A DNA stretch of 64,000 bases from Echinicola pacifica DSM 19836 (GTDB taxonomy: Bacteria; Bacteroidota; Bacteroidia; Cytophagales; Cyclobacteriaceae): contig NZ_KB890755.1 in NCBI RefSeq assembly GCF_000373245.1, positions 301,401 to 365,400 on the forward strand, given 5' to 3'. How positions within the stretch are numbered: position 1 is the stretch's first letter; each line of letters opens with the position of its first letter. The notes under the pieces are model-generated. The model was not told where the DNA came from. It worked only from the letters and a program-made list of their open reading frames with translations, and made no database searches. Below, one piece after another: positions 49,616-58,985 of this stretch. The translations under genes and the position numbers were made by a program.

Positions 49616-51280
49616 ATGACCCAAGACCTACTGATTAACCCAAAAAAACTACAAGCCCACACCTTAGTCTATGTCTTTATCATGGTGTTTGGTATGATAT
49701 CCATCCAAAACACCTATGCTATTCAGTCTCCACCACAGGGGATTTATCAAAAAGAGCGTTGCCAGGAAGGAGATAGTTTGAAGTATTTAAATCCTGAGGC
49801 GGCGCTAAAAGCATTCCGGATTTGTAAAAATGAGCTTCTCGCCAATGGAGATACCCTCGGCGCCATAGATATTATCAATAGGATCTCCAATATTCATGGA
49901 AATCATGCACGATATAAGGACGCTTATGATAACTATTGGGAAGCCCTGGATCTGGCCAGCACCGCCAACCTGGAATATGCACAGGGAACCATCTACTATA
50001 AAATCGGGCAAACCTACGGGTATTATAAGAAAATGAATAAGGCCCTGAACTACCTCAATATTTCCCTGCAAATCAATAAGAAACTGGTCCGGGAGCAGAA
50101 GATCCATAAAAATGAGCTGATCAGTAATTACCTTGGGATGGTAGCCTTATTTCGTCAAAATGAAATGCCCTTCGAGGCAAAAAAATACTTGGATAGCTGC
50201 TTTCAGATATTACCCAGCACGGTGAAGCCTCAAGAATCTCCCTATGTATTCTTTGAAAAAGCCTATGTCCTAGGCCAAACAGGCCGACCTGGTGAAGCCA
50301 TAGAAATCAATAAAGACCTGGTCCCCTGGTTCCAAACCAATGTACCTTCTTACCTCGTTCTCGTTTATTCCTATTTGGCTGATTATTATAGAGCTATCAA
50401 TGATTACCAAAAAAGTGAGAATTACTACCTACAATCGCTAGAAACCTCCACTAAGTATCATAGCCATATCGATTTCTCCTCTCTGGTGCACAAGAAGCTT
50501 TCGGACCTCTATGCCCAAACCAACCAATTCAAGAAAGCCTATACGAGTTTATGGGAGGCGAAGAAGCTGGATGATGATTTTTTTGATAGTCGCAGCCCAA
50601 ATAATACAGGCCTATTGGAGATTCAGGACTTATTTCGTCTGGAAAAGGAGAAACAGCAGAAATTACTTCAGCAGCAAAGACTGGAAACGCTGGAGCATAA
50701 GGACCGCGTATCCTTCCTTCAAAAGGTGATATTGGCCATTATCATCATCTTTGGGGCTTTTATGGGAGCGGTATATATTCGAAACCGAACCAAGAAGTTC
50801 AAGGCCGAGAAAAAATACCTGGAGAAAAAACGAGCCCTGGAAGTTCAAAAAACGAAAGAAGTACTGGAAGTCAAAAACAAGGAGTTAATTGCCAGCACGG
50901 TTCAGCTAATAGAAAAAGACGAGCTACTCATGGACATCAAGCTGCAACTGAAAGAAATAAAAAAAGACGATCAGAAAGTACCTGTAAATACCCTAATAAA
51001 AAATATCGACCTTCACTCCCACCGCAACTGGGATGAATTTGAAAAGAGATTTATCCAGATCAACACTGGGTTTTATGATCGCTTAAAGGAGCATTTCCCT
51101 AAGCTTAATCACAATGATCATCGGCTATGCGCCCTGATAAAGCTCAATATGTCCAGCAAGGAGATGGCCAGTCTGCTGGCGATATCTGTGGAGTCCATTC
51201 ACACCAATCGCTATCGACTTCGCAAAAAACTAAACCTGGAACGAAGCGTAAATCTGGAGGACTTTATCGCCAATCTCTAG
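49616..51280 (+). CDS. Membrane-spanning TPR/LuxR-type HTH regulator
   Basis: 554 residues. A hydrophobic N-terminal signal or anchor (about 16-36) is followed by roughly 300 residues of TPR-like helices (YKDAYDNYWEALDLA, ALNYLNISLQINKKL, SENYYLQSLETSTKY), which should be periplasmic. A transmembrane helix lies at about 371-388 (VILAIIIIFGAFMGAVYI), then a charged coiled coil, and a LuxR-type HTH at about 503-545 (NMSSKEMASLLAISVESIHTNRYRLRKKL). This is a one-component sensor that binds DNA from the membrane, a known PUL-regulator design in Bacteroidota. It precedes the second susCD pair and a GH117 operon, its likely targets. Confidence 0.85.
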   Translation: MTQDLLINPKKLQAHTLVYVFIMVFGMISIQNTYAIQSPPQGIYQKERCQEGDSLKYLNPEAALKAFRICKNELLANGDTLGAIDIINRISNIHGNHARYKDAYDNYWEALDLASTANLEYAQGTIYYKIGQTYGYYKKMNKALNYLNISLQINKKLVREQKIHKNELISNYLGMVALFRQNEMPFEAKKYLDSCFQILPSTVKPQESPYVFFEKAYVLGQTGRPGEAIEINKDLVPWFQTNVPSYLVLVYSYLADYYRAINDYQKSENYYLQSLETSTKYHSHIDFSSLVHKKLSDLYAQTNQFKKAYTSLWEAKKLDDDFFDSRSPNNTGLLEIQDLFRLEKEKQQKLLQQQRLETLEHKDRVSFLQKVILAIIIIFGAFMGAVYIRNRTKKFKAEKKYLEKKRALEVQKTKEVLEVKNKELIASTVQLIEKDELLMDIKLQLKEIKKDDQKVPVNTLIKNIDLHSHRNWDEFEKRFIQINTGFYDRLKEHFPKLNHNDHRLCALIKLNMSSKEMASLLAISVESIHTNRYRLRKKLNLERSVNLEDFIANL

Positions 51281-51880
51281 GAAACCCTGAATACACGCTA
51301 TCCTTGCCCATCTGTACCAAGGCAAGGATAGCGCTTTTATATAATAATAAACTTCCACTTTTAAGGGCTGGGCTGAGACTCAGTATGGAGGCTATTATGC
51401 CCTCCCCTGTTTATTTCCTCTATACCTCTTTGCTTTTGGCAGGCGGGTGGGCTGCAGCTTTGGGTAAAGGCTGAGGTCTTATGAGTATTAATCTGATTAT
51501 TTCTAATCCATATGTCCATATCCATGGAACAGGCGCTATTGAATACAGCTAAATTCTTCTCATTTCAATAAAACAAATACCCTCTCAAACAACTGCTAGG
51601 CTATGTTTTTCCCTAATATATCGCTACTGTCTAGTTAGAGTACAGTCCTTATAATTGGCACTTACTTGTATTTGGTACTTTTTGCATGAGATAATAAATC
51701 AGTTCTCAACCAAATAAAATCGAATGGAAAAAAATCAAACTCCATAAGTTCAAATAAGTACTTCTTATCCACCATTATTTGTCAACTCCCTATATAAGCA
51801 AGGACAATTGTCGAACGAAACAGTAAACAATTGGTGGACCCAAATTTAGAAAGTGATTTCTTAAACCTTAATCAACAATT
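51281..51880. other. Intergenic region upstream of susC 2
   Basis: 600 bases with the terminator of the regulator gene at the left and no supported gene. ACTGTCTAGTTAGAGTACAGT (51627-51647), with ACTGT/ACAGT ends, lies about 235-255 bases before susC and contains the GTCTAGT core seen upstream of other PUL genes here. Confidence 0.45.
51296..51338 (+). terminator. Terminator of the TPR-LuxR regulator gene
   Basis: A perfect 13-base stem, CGCTATCCTTGCC (51296-51308) with GGCAAGGATAGCG (51321-51333), 12-base loop, followed by CTTTTAT. Confidence 0.85.
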
Positions 51881-54800
51881 ATGAAACCCAAAATTCTACT
51901 TAGGCCAAGCCTAATGCTAGGCATCACCCTATGCCTATGCTTGCTATCGGCGGTCCTGTCCAGCGAGGTGCTCGCCCAGACTGCCAAAATCTCAGGAACT
52001 GTAAATGACGAAAATGGAGAAACCCTCCCGGGCGTAAATATTTTAGTCGAGGGTACCAGCACAGGCACCATTACAGATATTGATGGAAAATACTCCATCT
52101 CAGCCCCCGCAGAGGGCAATTTAGTATTTAGCTTCATCGGATACAAAAGCCAAAGCATTCCCATTTCCGGACGCTCCATCATCGATGTCACCTTAGGCTC
52201 AAACCTTGAGGCGCTGGACGAGGTGGTGGTGATCGGATATGGCACCCGAACCAAGGGCGAGCTCACCGGAGCGGTGGCGACGGTGGACAAAAGCTTCCTG
52301 GATCAGCAGCCGGCAGGAAATGTCAGCAAAGCGCTTCAAGGCAGCGCCTCCGGCATCACGGTGGTCAATTCGGCTACCCCTGGAGGGCAGTCCGAAATCA
52401 GAATCCGTGGTATGGGAACCATCAATAATAACGGTCCTCTATGGGTTGTGGATGGGGTATATGGCGCCACGCCTCCGCCACCACACCAGATCGAATCCAT
52501 CCAGATCCTGAAAGATGCCGCCTCCACCGCCATATACGGTGCCCGGGGAGCAAACGGCGTAATACTAGTGACTACCAAATCAGGAAAAGCAAATCAGGCC
52601 GCTCAGGTCTCTGTGAGCGTTCGCTCAGGCTTCAATAAACCTAATGCAACCTTTGACCTGATGACCGATCCTCAGCAACTTGGGGAAATGATGTGGCTGG
52701 AATTCCAAAATGATGGACTTCCTACTTCCAATGTGCATTATGGAAGCGGCGACCAGCCCGTACTTAATGATTATCTCTTTCCTAATGGCGCTTCCTTCGG
52801 CGATCCTGCCACCAATATTGAGCTATACGACCAAAACAACTATCCCATCACCCTCGCCAATCAGCAGGGTACCGACTGGATGGATGCCGTGTACCAGGAT
52901 GGGTCTATTCAGGACTTCAATCTCTCCGTCACTGGCGGTGGAAAGAAAACCAACTATTCCTTCCAGGCCAACTATATCAAGGAAAATGGGATCTTTAAAT
53001 ATACCTCCTACGAGCGTGCCAGCCTAAGATCTAATGTGGATGCAGAGGTAAACAACTGGCTGAAGCTGGGCCAGAGACTCGGAGTAATGTATAGCCAAAA
53101 CAAGGGCTATAATGGCAATAATGCTCATGAAAGCCTCCTCAATAAACTCTATACCATCAGCCCACTGCTCCCAATCTATGATGTGGCTGGCAACTATGCC
53201 GGTGGCGTGGTAGGTGGCAACGTCTATGATGGCCCCAATCCGGTAGGTCTTCTGGACCGCTCCCAGGATAGTAAAAACAGCACTTATAATATCACTGGTA
53301 ATATCTACGCGGAAATAAGTCCGGTAAAGAACCTGAAATTCAAAACCCTGGCCGGCTATAATGTAAACCTATCTCAGAATTTTGGACCTCAGTTTCCAGA
53401 TCCTGAAAACACCAATGGCACCGACGGTACCACCCTCAATGAGGGCAGTGCAGTGAGCTTCCAGTGGAACTGGACCAATACGCTAAACTATCAAAGGACC
53501 TTTGGTAAGGATCATAATACCGACCTGCTCCTAGGTACAGAAGCAGTAAAGAGTACTTATAGAAATATCTATGCCTCCCGACAGGAGTTCTTCAGCACCG
53601 ACCTGAATTTCCTGGTGCTCGATGCGGGCGCCAGCAACCAGCTGAATGGTGGAAACGCCGCTGCCTGGTCTCTGTTCTCCTATTTTGGGCGTGCTCATTA
53701 TGACTATAAGAAAAAGTACCTCGCAGATTTCACCGTCCGTCGTGATGGCTCCTCGAGGTTTGGCCTCAACAACCGCTTTGGGGTGTTCCCTGCGGTATCC
53801 CTAGGCTGGGTACTTTCTGAGGAAAACTTCCTTTCCGGCACCAGTGGATGGCTCGACTTCCTCAAGCTACGTACGAGCTGGGGACAATCAGGAAATGACC
53901 AAATAGGTGATTATAATAGCTATTCGATCTATAATAGTAACCCTGGCAACTCCTATTACGCCATCGGCGGTGGAGACAATACCATCGTGGTAGGCTATCA
54001 ATCAGCCACTCGTGGCAACCCTAATGCCAGATGGGAAACGACCACTTCCACCAATATCGCCTTCGACGCCACCCTATTTGGCGGCCTCGATGTGACGGTA
54101 GATTTCTGGAGAAAGGACACCAAGGATATGCTATTTCCTGTGGCCATCCCACTTGTGGCAGGTAGCGCCACCGCCCCATCCGTAAATATCGGCTCCATGT
54201 CCAATAAGGGGATAGATATCACCCTAGATTACCGTGGAGACTTTGGCTCCAGCGGACTGAGCTATACCCTATCGGGCAATTTCACTCATTATAAAAATGA
54301 GGTCACTAAACTGTCGGGCAATTCCAGTGAATTTATTCAGGGCTTCCCGATCAGACAGTCCATATATACCCGTACAGAAGCGGGAAGATCCTTCCCTGAA
54401 TTTTATGGTTATGTGGTGGACGGAATCTTCCAAACACAGGAAGAAGCCGATAACCACCCTGCCAATGGCACCTATAATGCTCCTGGAAACTTAAAAATCA
54501 AGGATGTGAATGGAGATGGCACCATCAGCCCAGAAGACCGAACGTATATCGGCAACCCACACCCCGATTTCACCGCAGGACTGCGCATGGGATTAGGCTA
54601 TAAAGGCATAGATTTCTCCGCCACCTTATATACCACCGTCGGCAATGACCTAGCCAACTATACCAATAGATTTATCCGCTATGGACTCTTCCAGGGACCT
54701 AACAGTCCAGACCGTCTCTATCAGTCATGGGGATCGCCTTATTTGGCAGATAATGCCGATGCCACGCTTCCTAAAGCCTCTAGCAGCACCTCTTTTGAGC

Positions 54801-55087
54801 AGAACCCTTCTACCTTATATATAGAAGACGGCTCCTATCTGAGACTGCAAAACCTTCAGGTAGGATACACCTTGCCTGAGTCGGTACTTGAAAAGCTTAA
54901 GATTAGCAACCTTAGAATCTATTTCATGGGCTCCAACTTATTTACCATCACAGGTTATTCGGGATTGAACCCAGAGATACCTGCCAAGCGAGACAATGGA
55001 ATAGCTCGTGAGATCGACCGTGGAGTGGATACAGGAGCCTGGCCAGTATCCCGTCAGATCATGTTCGGATTGAATCTAAGTCTATAA
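51881..55087 (+). CDS. SusC-type TonB-dependent glycan importer, PUL 2
   Basis: 1068 residues: signal peptide to about residue 33 (EVLAQ), carboxypeptidase-regulatory-like domain (ISGTVNDENGETLPGVNILVEG), TonB-box-like EVVVIGYGTRTKGELTGAV, plug (IRIRGMGTI, LWVVDGVYG, SIQILKDAASTAIYGARGANGVILVTTK) and barrel ending MFGLNLSL. It imports oligosaccharides together with the SusD partner 17 bases downstream. Its plug and extracellular loops differ from the first SusC, which suggests a different size or sulfation class of oligosaccharide. Control by the regulator encoded 600 bases upstream is likely. Confidence 0.93.
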   Translation: MKPKILLRPSLMLGITLCLCLLSAVLSSEVLAQTAKISGTVNDENGETLPGVNILVEGTSTGTITDIDGKYSISAPAEGNLVFSFIGYKSQSIPISGRSIIDVTLGSNLEALDEVVVIGYGTRTKGELTGAVATVDKSFLDQQPAGNVSKALQGSASGITVVNSATPGGQSEIRIRGMGTINNNGPLWVVDGVYGATPPPPHQIESIQILKDAASTAIYGARGANGVILVTTKSGKANQAAQVSVSVRSGFNKPNATFDLMTDPQQLGEMMWLEFQNDGLPTSNVHYGSGDQPVLNDYLFPNGASFGDPATNIELYDQNNYPITLANQQGTDWMDAVYQDGSIQDFNLSVTGGGKKTNYSFQANYIKENGIFKYTSYERASLRSNVDAEVNNWLKLGQRLGVMYSQNKGYNGNNAHESLLNKLYTISPLLPIYDVAGNYAGGVVGGNVYDGPNPVGLLDRSQDSKNSTYNITGNIYAEISPVKNLKFKTLAGYNVNLSQNFGPQFPDPENTNGTDGTTLNEGSAVSFQWNWTNTLNYQRTFGKDHNTDLLLGTEAVKSTYRNIYASRQEFFSTDLNFLVLDAGASNQLNGGNAAAWSLFSYFGRAHYDYKKKYLADFTVRRDGSSRFGLNNRFGVFPAVSLGWVLSEENFLSGTSGWLDFLKLRTSWGQSGNDQIGDYNSYSIYNSNPGNSYYAIGGGDNTIVVGYQSATRGNPNARWETTTSTNIAFDATLFGGLDVTVDFWRKDTKDMLFPVAIPLVAGSATAPSVNIGSMSNKGIDITLDYRGDFGSSGLSYTLSGNFTHYKNEVTKLSGNSSEFIQGFPIRQSIYTRTEAGRSFPEFYGYVVDGIFQTQEEADNHPANGTYNAPGNLKIKDVNGDGTISPEDRTYIGNPHPDFTAGLRMGLGYKGIDFSATLYTTVGNDLANYTNRFIRYGLFQGPNSPDRLYQSWGSPYLADNADATLPKASSSTSFEQNPSTLYIEDGSYLRLQNLQVGYTLPESVLEKLKISNLRIYFMGSNLFTITGYSGLNPEIPAKRDNGIAREIDRGVDTGAWPVSRQIMFGLNLSL

Positions 55088-55104
55088 CCCAAAATCAAAT
55101 TGTC

Positions 55105-56853
55105 ATGAAAAAAATATTATTTTCAATATACTGCATCACGGCCTGCATGCTGCTGCAATCATGCAGCGAGGAGTTTCTCGAGGAAAAACCCTATGGCGCC
55201 GTCAACCAAACCCTGCTAAATAATGAAGAAGGGGTAAACTCACTGCTCATCGCCACCTATGCCCTCCTCGACGGATATGCCGAGGGGGAGACGCCTAGTG
55301 GAAACCAGGGAGAGGCATCGGTGATGAACTGGGTCTGGGGGGATGTGCCCTCAGACGATATGCACCGAGGAGACCAGACCGGCGGATGGAGCCAGATCAA
55401 TGACGTGGAACGCTACGAGGTACGCTCGGACAATGAATGGCTCAATGGCGCCTGGGGCATCAATTACGAGGGGGTATCCCGCGCAAATGATGCACTGCTG
55501 GCCCTGTATGAATCAGAGGATATACCAGAGGCTCAATACAAACAATTGGAAGGAGAGGCTAAATTCCTAAGAGCCTGGTTTCACTTTCAGCTAAGAATGG
55601 TATTCGAAAAAATCCCTTATATCACCGAAGGCGTGGACGCTACTCAGGTGAAAAATGACAAGGAAGTCTGGGATAATATCGAAGGCGACCTGCAATTTGC
55701 CATAGATAACCTCAATCCAGCCCCTAAGGATCTAGGCAGAGCCTCCAGCTGGGCAGCTATGGCCCTAAAAGCCCGCACGCATCTATTCCAGCAGGAATTC
55801 AGCGCCGCCAAGACCCTTCTGGACGACATCATCATTGACGGTCCCTTCCAGTTGGAAAGTCATTTCTATAATAATTTCGATGAGGAAAAGCAGAATAATG
55901 GCGAAAGCATCTTTGAGATCCAATATTCGGTAAATGATGGCGCAGGAGTGGCCAACTCCGGCATAGACCACCAAACCCTGTACCCTCGTGGCCAGGATGT
56001 GGGCTTATGCTGTGCTTATAGCGCCCCCTCCTTTGACCTCTTCAATGCCTTCAAAGTAGATGCAAATGGTTTGCCTCTTTTGGACAGCTTTCAGGACAAC
56101 CTATTGGTGGAAGATTATGAAATCCTAACCACCGAAAACTTCAGCCCTACCGATCACCTGATGGATCCAAGAGTGGACTGGACCATAGGCAGACGGGGAA
56201 TCCCCTTCCTGGATTGGGGTCCGATGAGTGGCAGCGACTGGATGCTCGACCAACTGAATATGGGGCCATTCCTCAACAAAAAGATCATGTGGTATAAGCG
56301 CAATAAAGGGGAAATCTCCAGCCAATCCAGCTACTGGGCGGCAGGTGTAAATGGAAATAACTTCAGGGTCCTACGCTTAGGGCATATCCTCCTATGGCGC
56401 GCCGAAGTGGCTGTAGAAGAGAACGACCTCAGCACTGCCCTGTCCCTCGTCAACCTCATCCGTAATCGGGCGGCAGACGATATGGTGATGGGCAAAGTGC
56501 TCAACACCTCCTTCCGAGCGAGTGACGAAATCATAATCGATCCATCCCAGCCAGCGGCGAACTATAAGCTGGCCCCTTACCCCTCCTTCCCTAGTCAGGA
56601 GTATGCCCGTAAGGCAGTAAGACACGAAATAAGAATGGAATTTGCCCTTGAAGGCATGAGGTTCTTCGATTTGGTAAGATGGGGAATTGCCGATCAAACC
56701 TTGAACAACTATCTGAAAAGTGAGCTCAACGGAGGCCGCTTACCTTGGCTCAACGGTGCCAAATACACCGAAGGTCAAGACGATCACTGGCCACTACCAC
56801 AGGTACAGGTAGATCTCCAGGACGGTGTCCTCACCCAGGATCCCGCCTATTAA
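55105..56853 (+). CDS. SusD-type surface glycan-binding lipoprotein, PUL 2
   Basis: 582 residues, lipoprotein signal with Cys20 (LLQSC). SusD/RagB features: CSEEFLEEKPYGAVNQ, AKFLRAWFHFQLRMVFEKIPY, ASSWAAMALKARTHLFQ, and the C-terminal HEIRMEFALEGMRFFDLVRWG. It forms the surface lid of the SusC encoded before it. A strong terminator follows, so this PUL has no third surface protein or enzyme in the same transcript. Confidence 0.92.
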   Translation: MKKILFSIYCITACMLLQSCSEEFLEEKPYGAVNQTLLNNEEGVNSLLIATYALLDGYAEGETPSGNQGEASVMNWVWGDVPSDDMHRGDQTGGWSQINDVERYEVRSDNEWLNGAWGINYEGVSRANDALLALYESEDIPEAQYKQLEGEAKFLRAWFHFQLRMVFEKIPYITEGVDATQVKNDKEVWDNIEGDLQFAIDNLNPAPKDLGRASSWAAMALKARTHLFQQEFSAAKTLLDDIIIDGPFQLESHFYNNFDEEKQNNGESIFEIQYSVNDGAGVANSGIDHQTLYPRGQDVGLCCAYSAPSFDLFNAFKVDANGLPLLDSFQDNLLVEDYEILTTENFSPTDHLMDPRVDWTIGRRGIPFLDWGPMSGSDWMLDQLNMGPFLNKKIMWYKRNKGEISSQSSYWAAGVNGNNFRVLRLGHILLWRAEVAVEENDLSTALSLVNLIRNRAADDMVMGKVLNTSFRASDEIIIDPSQPAANYKLAPYPSFPSQEYARKAVRHEIRMEFALEGMRFFDLVRWGIADQTLNNYLKSELNGGRLPWLNGAKYTEGQDDHWPLPQVQVDLQDGVLTQDPAY

Positions 56854-56880
56854 TCCTACTAATCGGGTTTACCCCACAAT

Positions 56881-56917
56881 AAAAAAATAGCCCAGGCCAT
56901 GTCTGGGCTATTTTTTT
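56881..56917. terminator. Strong terminator after susD 2
   Basis: A perfect 15-base stem, AAAAAAATAGCCCAG with CTGGGCTATTTTTTT, and a 7-base loop. The symmetrical A/T runs allow function in both directions. Confidence 0.9.
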
Positions 56918-57014
56918 ATTGGTGAAATCCATCATTTTATTAATATTTATAGCAACAAACCCAGTTCATTTATTTACGCAGTGAGAAACAGAAGTCATAA
57001 AATTCGCAACGGTT

Positions 57015-57209
57015 GTGCTAATAGTTCTATTTGGCTGCTCGGCACTAACTTTCGGGATGATGGCCTATCAGGGGCAAATACCGGCCGTTAGCTATATACT
57101 CTATGGAGGGCTTATCGCTTACTATATTTATGGAAAAGTAAGAACCCACAGAAGAGTCCGGCGGATCAGGAAAATGCTAGGTGAAGAAGACAAAAGGCGC
57201 ATGGGCTAA
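57015..57209 (+). CDS. Possible small membrane protein, GTG start
   Basis: 64 residues if translated from the GTG at 57015; no ATG exists between the upstream stop at about 56982 and this point. Two hydrophobic segments (LIVLFGCSALTFGMMAY and ISYILYGGLIAYYIYG-like) are followed by a basic tail (KVRTHRRVRRIRKMLGEEDKRRMG), giving a plausible two-helix membrane protein with positive residues inside. No family was recognised. It could be a chance frame, though composition and ending look gene-like. Confidence 0.4.
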   Translation: MLIVLFGCSALTFGMMAYQGQIPAVSYILYGGLIAYYIYGKVRTHRRVRRIRKMLGEEDKRRMG

Positions 57210-57353
57210 TACCTAGGACCAGCATCCCCAAGCCTCAAATCTCATTAATCTCTACATAGGCTCTTCACTTTTTAGATTTTGCACTCCTCTCCTACGCCCA
57301 CTTGGCATTGGCCTTAGGAGCTCCTATAATTTCCATGGATAAGCCCTTTCCGC

Positions 57354-58469
57354 TTATAAGCCTAGCCACCAAGGGGTATTGGGGAAATCATGTCCCAGCT
57401 GGAAGGTTTGGCCGATGAGGGGGGTAATATAGGGTAGGGACTGGAGTTTGGCGGCATTCTCAAAGCGGGTGATGGGGTCCAGCCACTGGTGGGGAGCTAG
57501 CCTAAAGGCGCCCCAATGGATGGGCATAGATAGCTTTGCCTGAAGGTCTAGTGCCGCCTGGACCGTTTCTTCTGGTACCATATGGATGTCTTTCCACGCC
57601 TCATTATACTGGCCACATTCCACCATCGCAAAGTCAAAGGGCCCCAGACGCTGGCCGATCTCCTTAAAGTGATCTCCATAGCCTCCATCTCCACTAAAAT
57701 ATATCGCTAACTCTTCACTTTTGATGCTCCACCCTGCCCATAGTGTGGCAAAACGATCGGTCATACCGCGACCCGAAAAATGCCTCGCCGGGCAGGCAGT
57801 AATGCTCAATCCGTCCACTTCCTTCTCCTGCCACCAGTCCAGCTCAACGATCTTCTCCTCAGGAATTCCCCAATGTTTCAGATGAGACCCCACCCCCAGC
57901 GGCGTAATAAATAATCCCACCTGCTCCTGGATCCTGAGAATCGTCGGATAATCCAAATGGTCGTAATGATCATGCGAAATTAATAGTATATCAATCGACT
58001 CAAATGCCGACCAATCAATCGGCTGATCCGTGGCAAACCTCTTGCTGCCAAAGGGCAGCGGTGAGGGAATCTCCCCAAACATCGGGTCGATTAAAATCTT
58101 CCGCCCGGTCAATTCCAGCAAAAAAGCTGAATGCCCATACCAGGTGACCCTATTGACTTGATCGCTGGCGGAGTATGGGCTGGCCGCATAGCCGGTGGGA
58201 AGGCTGCGATGCGGCACCTTGCCCTCTTCGTCTAGCAGTTCTGGAAGTACCTTGAAGACATCCGATAAGTCCCCCGTCGTGGTGGGCAGGCTATTGATAA
58301 ATATACCATCCGAAAAATGGGGCGATTGACTCATGCGCTCCAGGTCCTCCCCTGCTGGCCTGGCACCAAACTGTGGCTGGGTATTCACAAATACCGTCAC
58401 CACCAAAATCAATAAACCAATAATGCTCACTAATAGGCCAAGAATAAGGGCCAATATCTTCTTTATCAC
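57354..58469 (-). CDS. Membrane-anchored metallo-beta-lactamase-fold hydrolase
   Basis: 371 residues. An N-terminal transmembrane helix (about 5-28) is followed by an MBL domain of the NAPE-PLD/UlaG-like kind: VTWYGHSAFLLEL, then the zinc motif SHDHYDHLDY (H166, H168, D170, H171), ARHFSGRG, a YFSGDGGYGDHF strand with a metal-binding Asp, and PIHWGAF near the end. It should hydrolyse a phosphodiester, lactone or similar ester, on the periplasmic face if the anchor is as predicted. It stands alone between the second PUL and the MutS-like gene, so its substrate is not indicated by context. Confidence 0.85.
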   Translation of the reverse strand: MIKKILALILGLLVSIIGLLILVVTVFVNTQPQFGARPAGEDLERMSQSPHFSDGIFINSLPTTTGDLSDVFKVLPELLDEEGKVPHRSLPTGYAASPYSASDQVNRVTWYGHSAFLLELTGRKILIDPMFGEIPSPLPFGSKRFATDQPIDWSAFESIDILLISHDHYDHLDYPTILRIQEQVGLFITPLGVGSHLKHWGIPEEKIVELDWWQEKEVDGLSITACPARHFSGRGMTDRFATLWAGWSIKSEELAIYFSGDGGYGDHFKEIGQRLGPFDFAMVECGQYNEAWKDIHMVPEETVQAALDLQAKLSMPIHWGAFRLAPHQWLDPITRFENAAKLQSLPYITPLIGQTFQLGHDFPNTPWWLGL

Positions 58470-58985
58470 GCTGATTTCTTTGAGTTGAACAAGGACTTGT
58501 CATCATTCCTTTGTCAAATATAATTGACTGAGAAAACAAAGCGGCAGTAAATCAAAAAATGTGGGCTATTGGACGGAAAGTTATCGAACTCCACTCCCGC
58601 AATCAGGAATATGAATTTATTTTGAGCGAAGCGTCTGACCTAAATGCAGAGTAATGGTATCCATCCGACAAGCTCCAATATATGCTATCAAAGACCAATG
58701 CTAGGATGGCAGGATTCAGCAGATTAGCTGCTTGCCAATCATGCATTCGTCATCCCTTTTAAAATGTAAAAAAACTCCATGAACCCCTTCCCTGCTTCTG
58801 GGAATAATACCGGGCTTCTGCGGACCAATCAACATCCTTCTGAAAAAATCTTATGAAAAGTAAAACTCAGCTTAGTTTTATTTAATAAAACCTGATTTAA
58901 CCATGTAAACAAAAAAGACAATACAATGGGCATCAATCGAAGAGCTAAATTCCAGCCAAAGATTAGATTACAGTCCCGAGCTTAG
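58470..58985. other. Intergenic region, nothing recognised
   Basis: 516 bases, AT-rich, between two minus-strand genes. A 31-codon frame starting at 58559 is too short to support as a gene. No repeat or terminator was found. Confidence 0.5.

Noticed and set aside
58559..58654. 31-codon frame in the spacer left of the MutS-like gene
   Set aside because: Too short and without any supporting feature.
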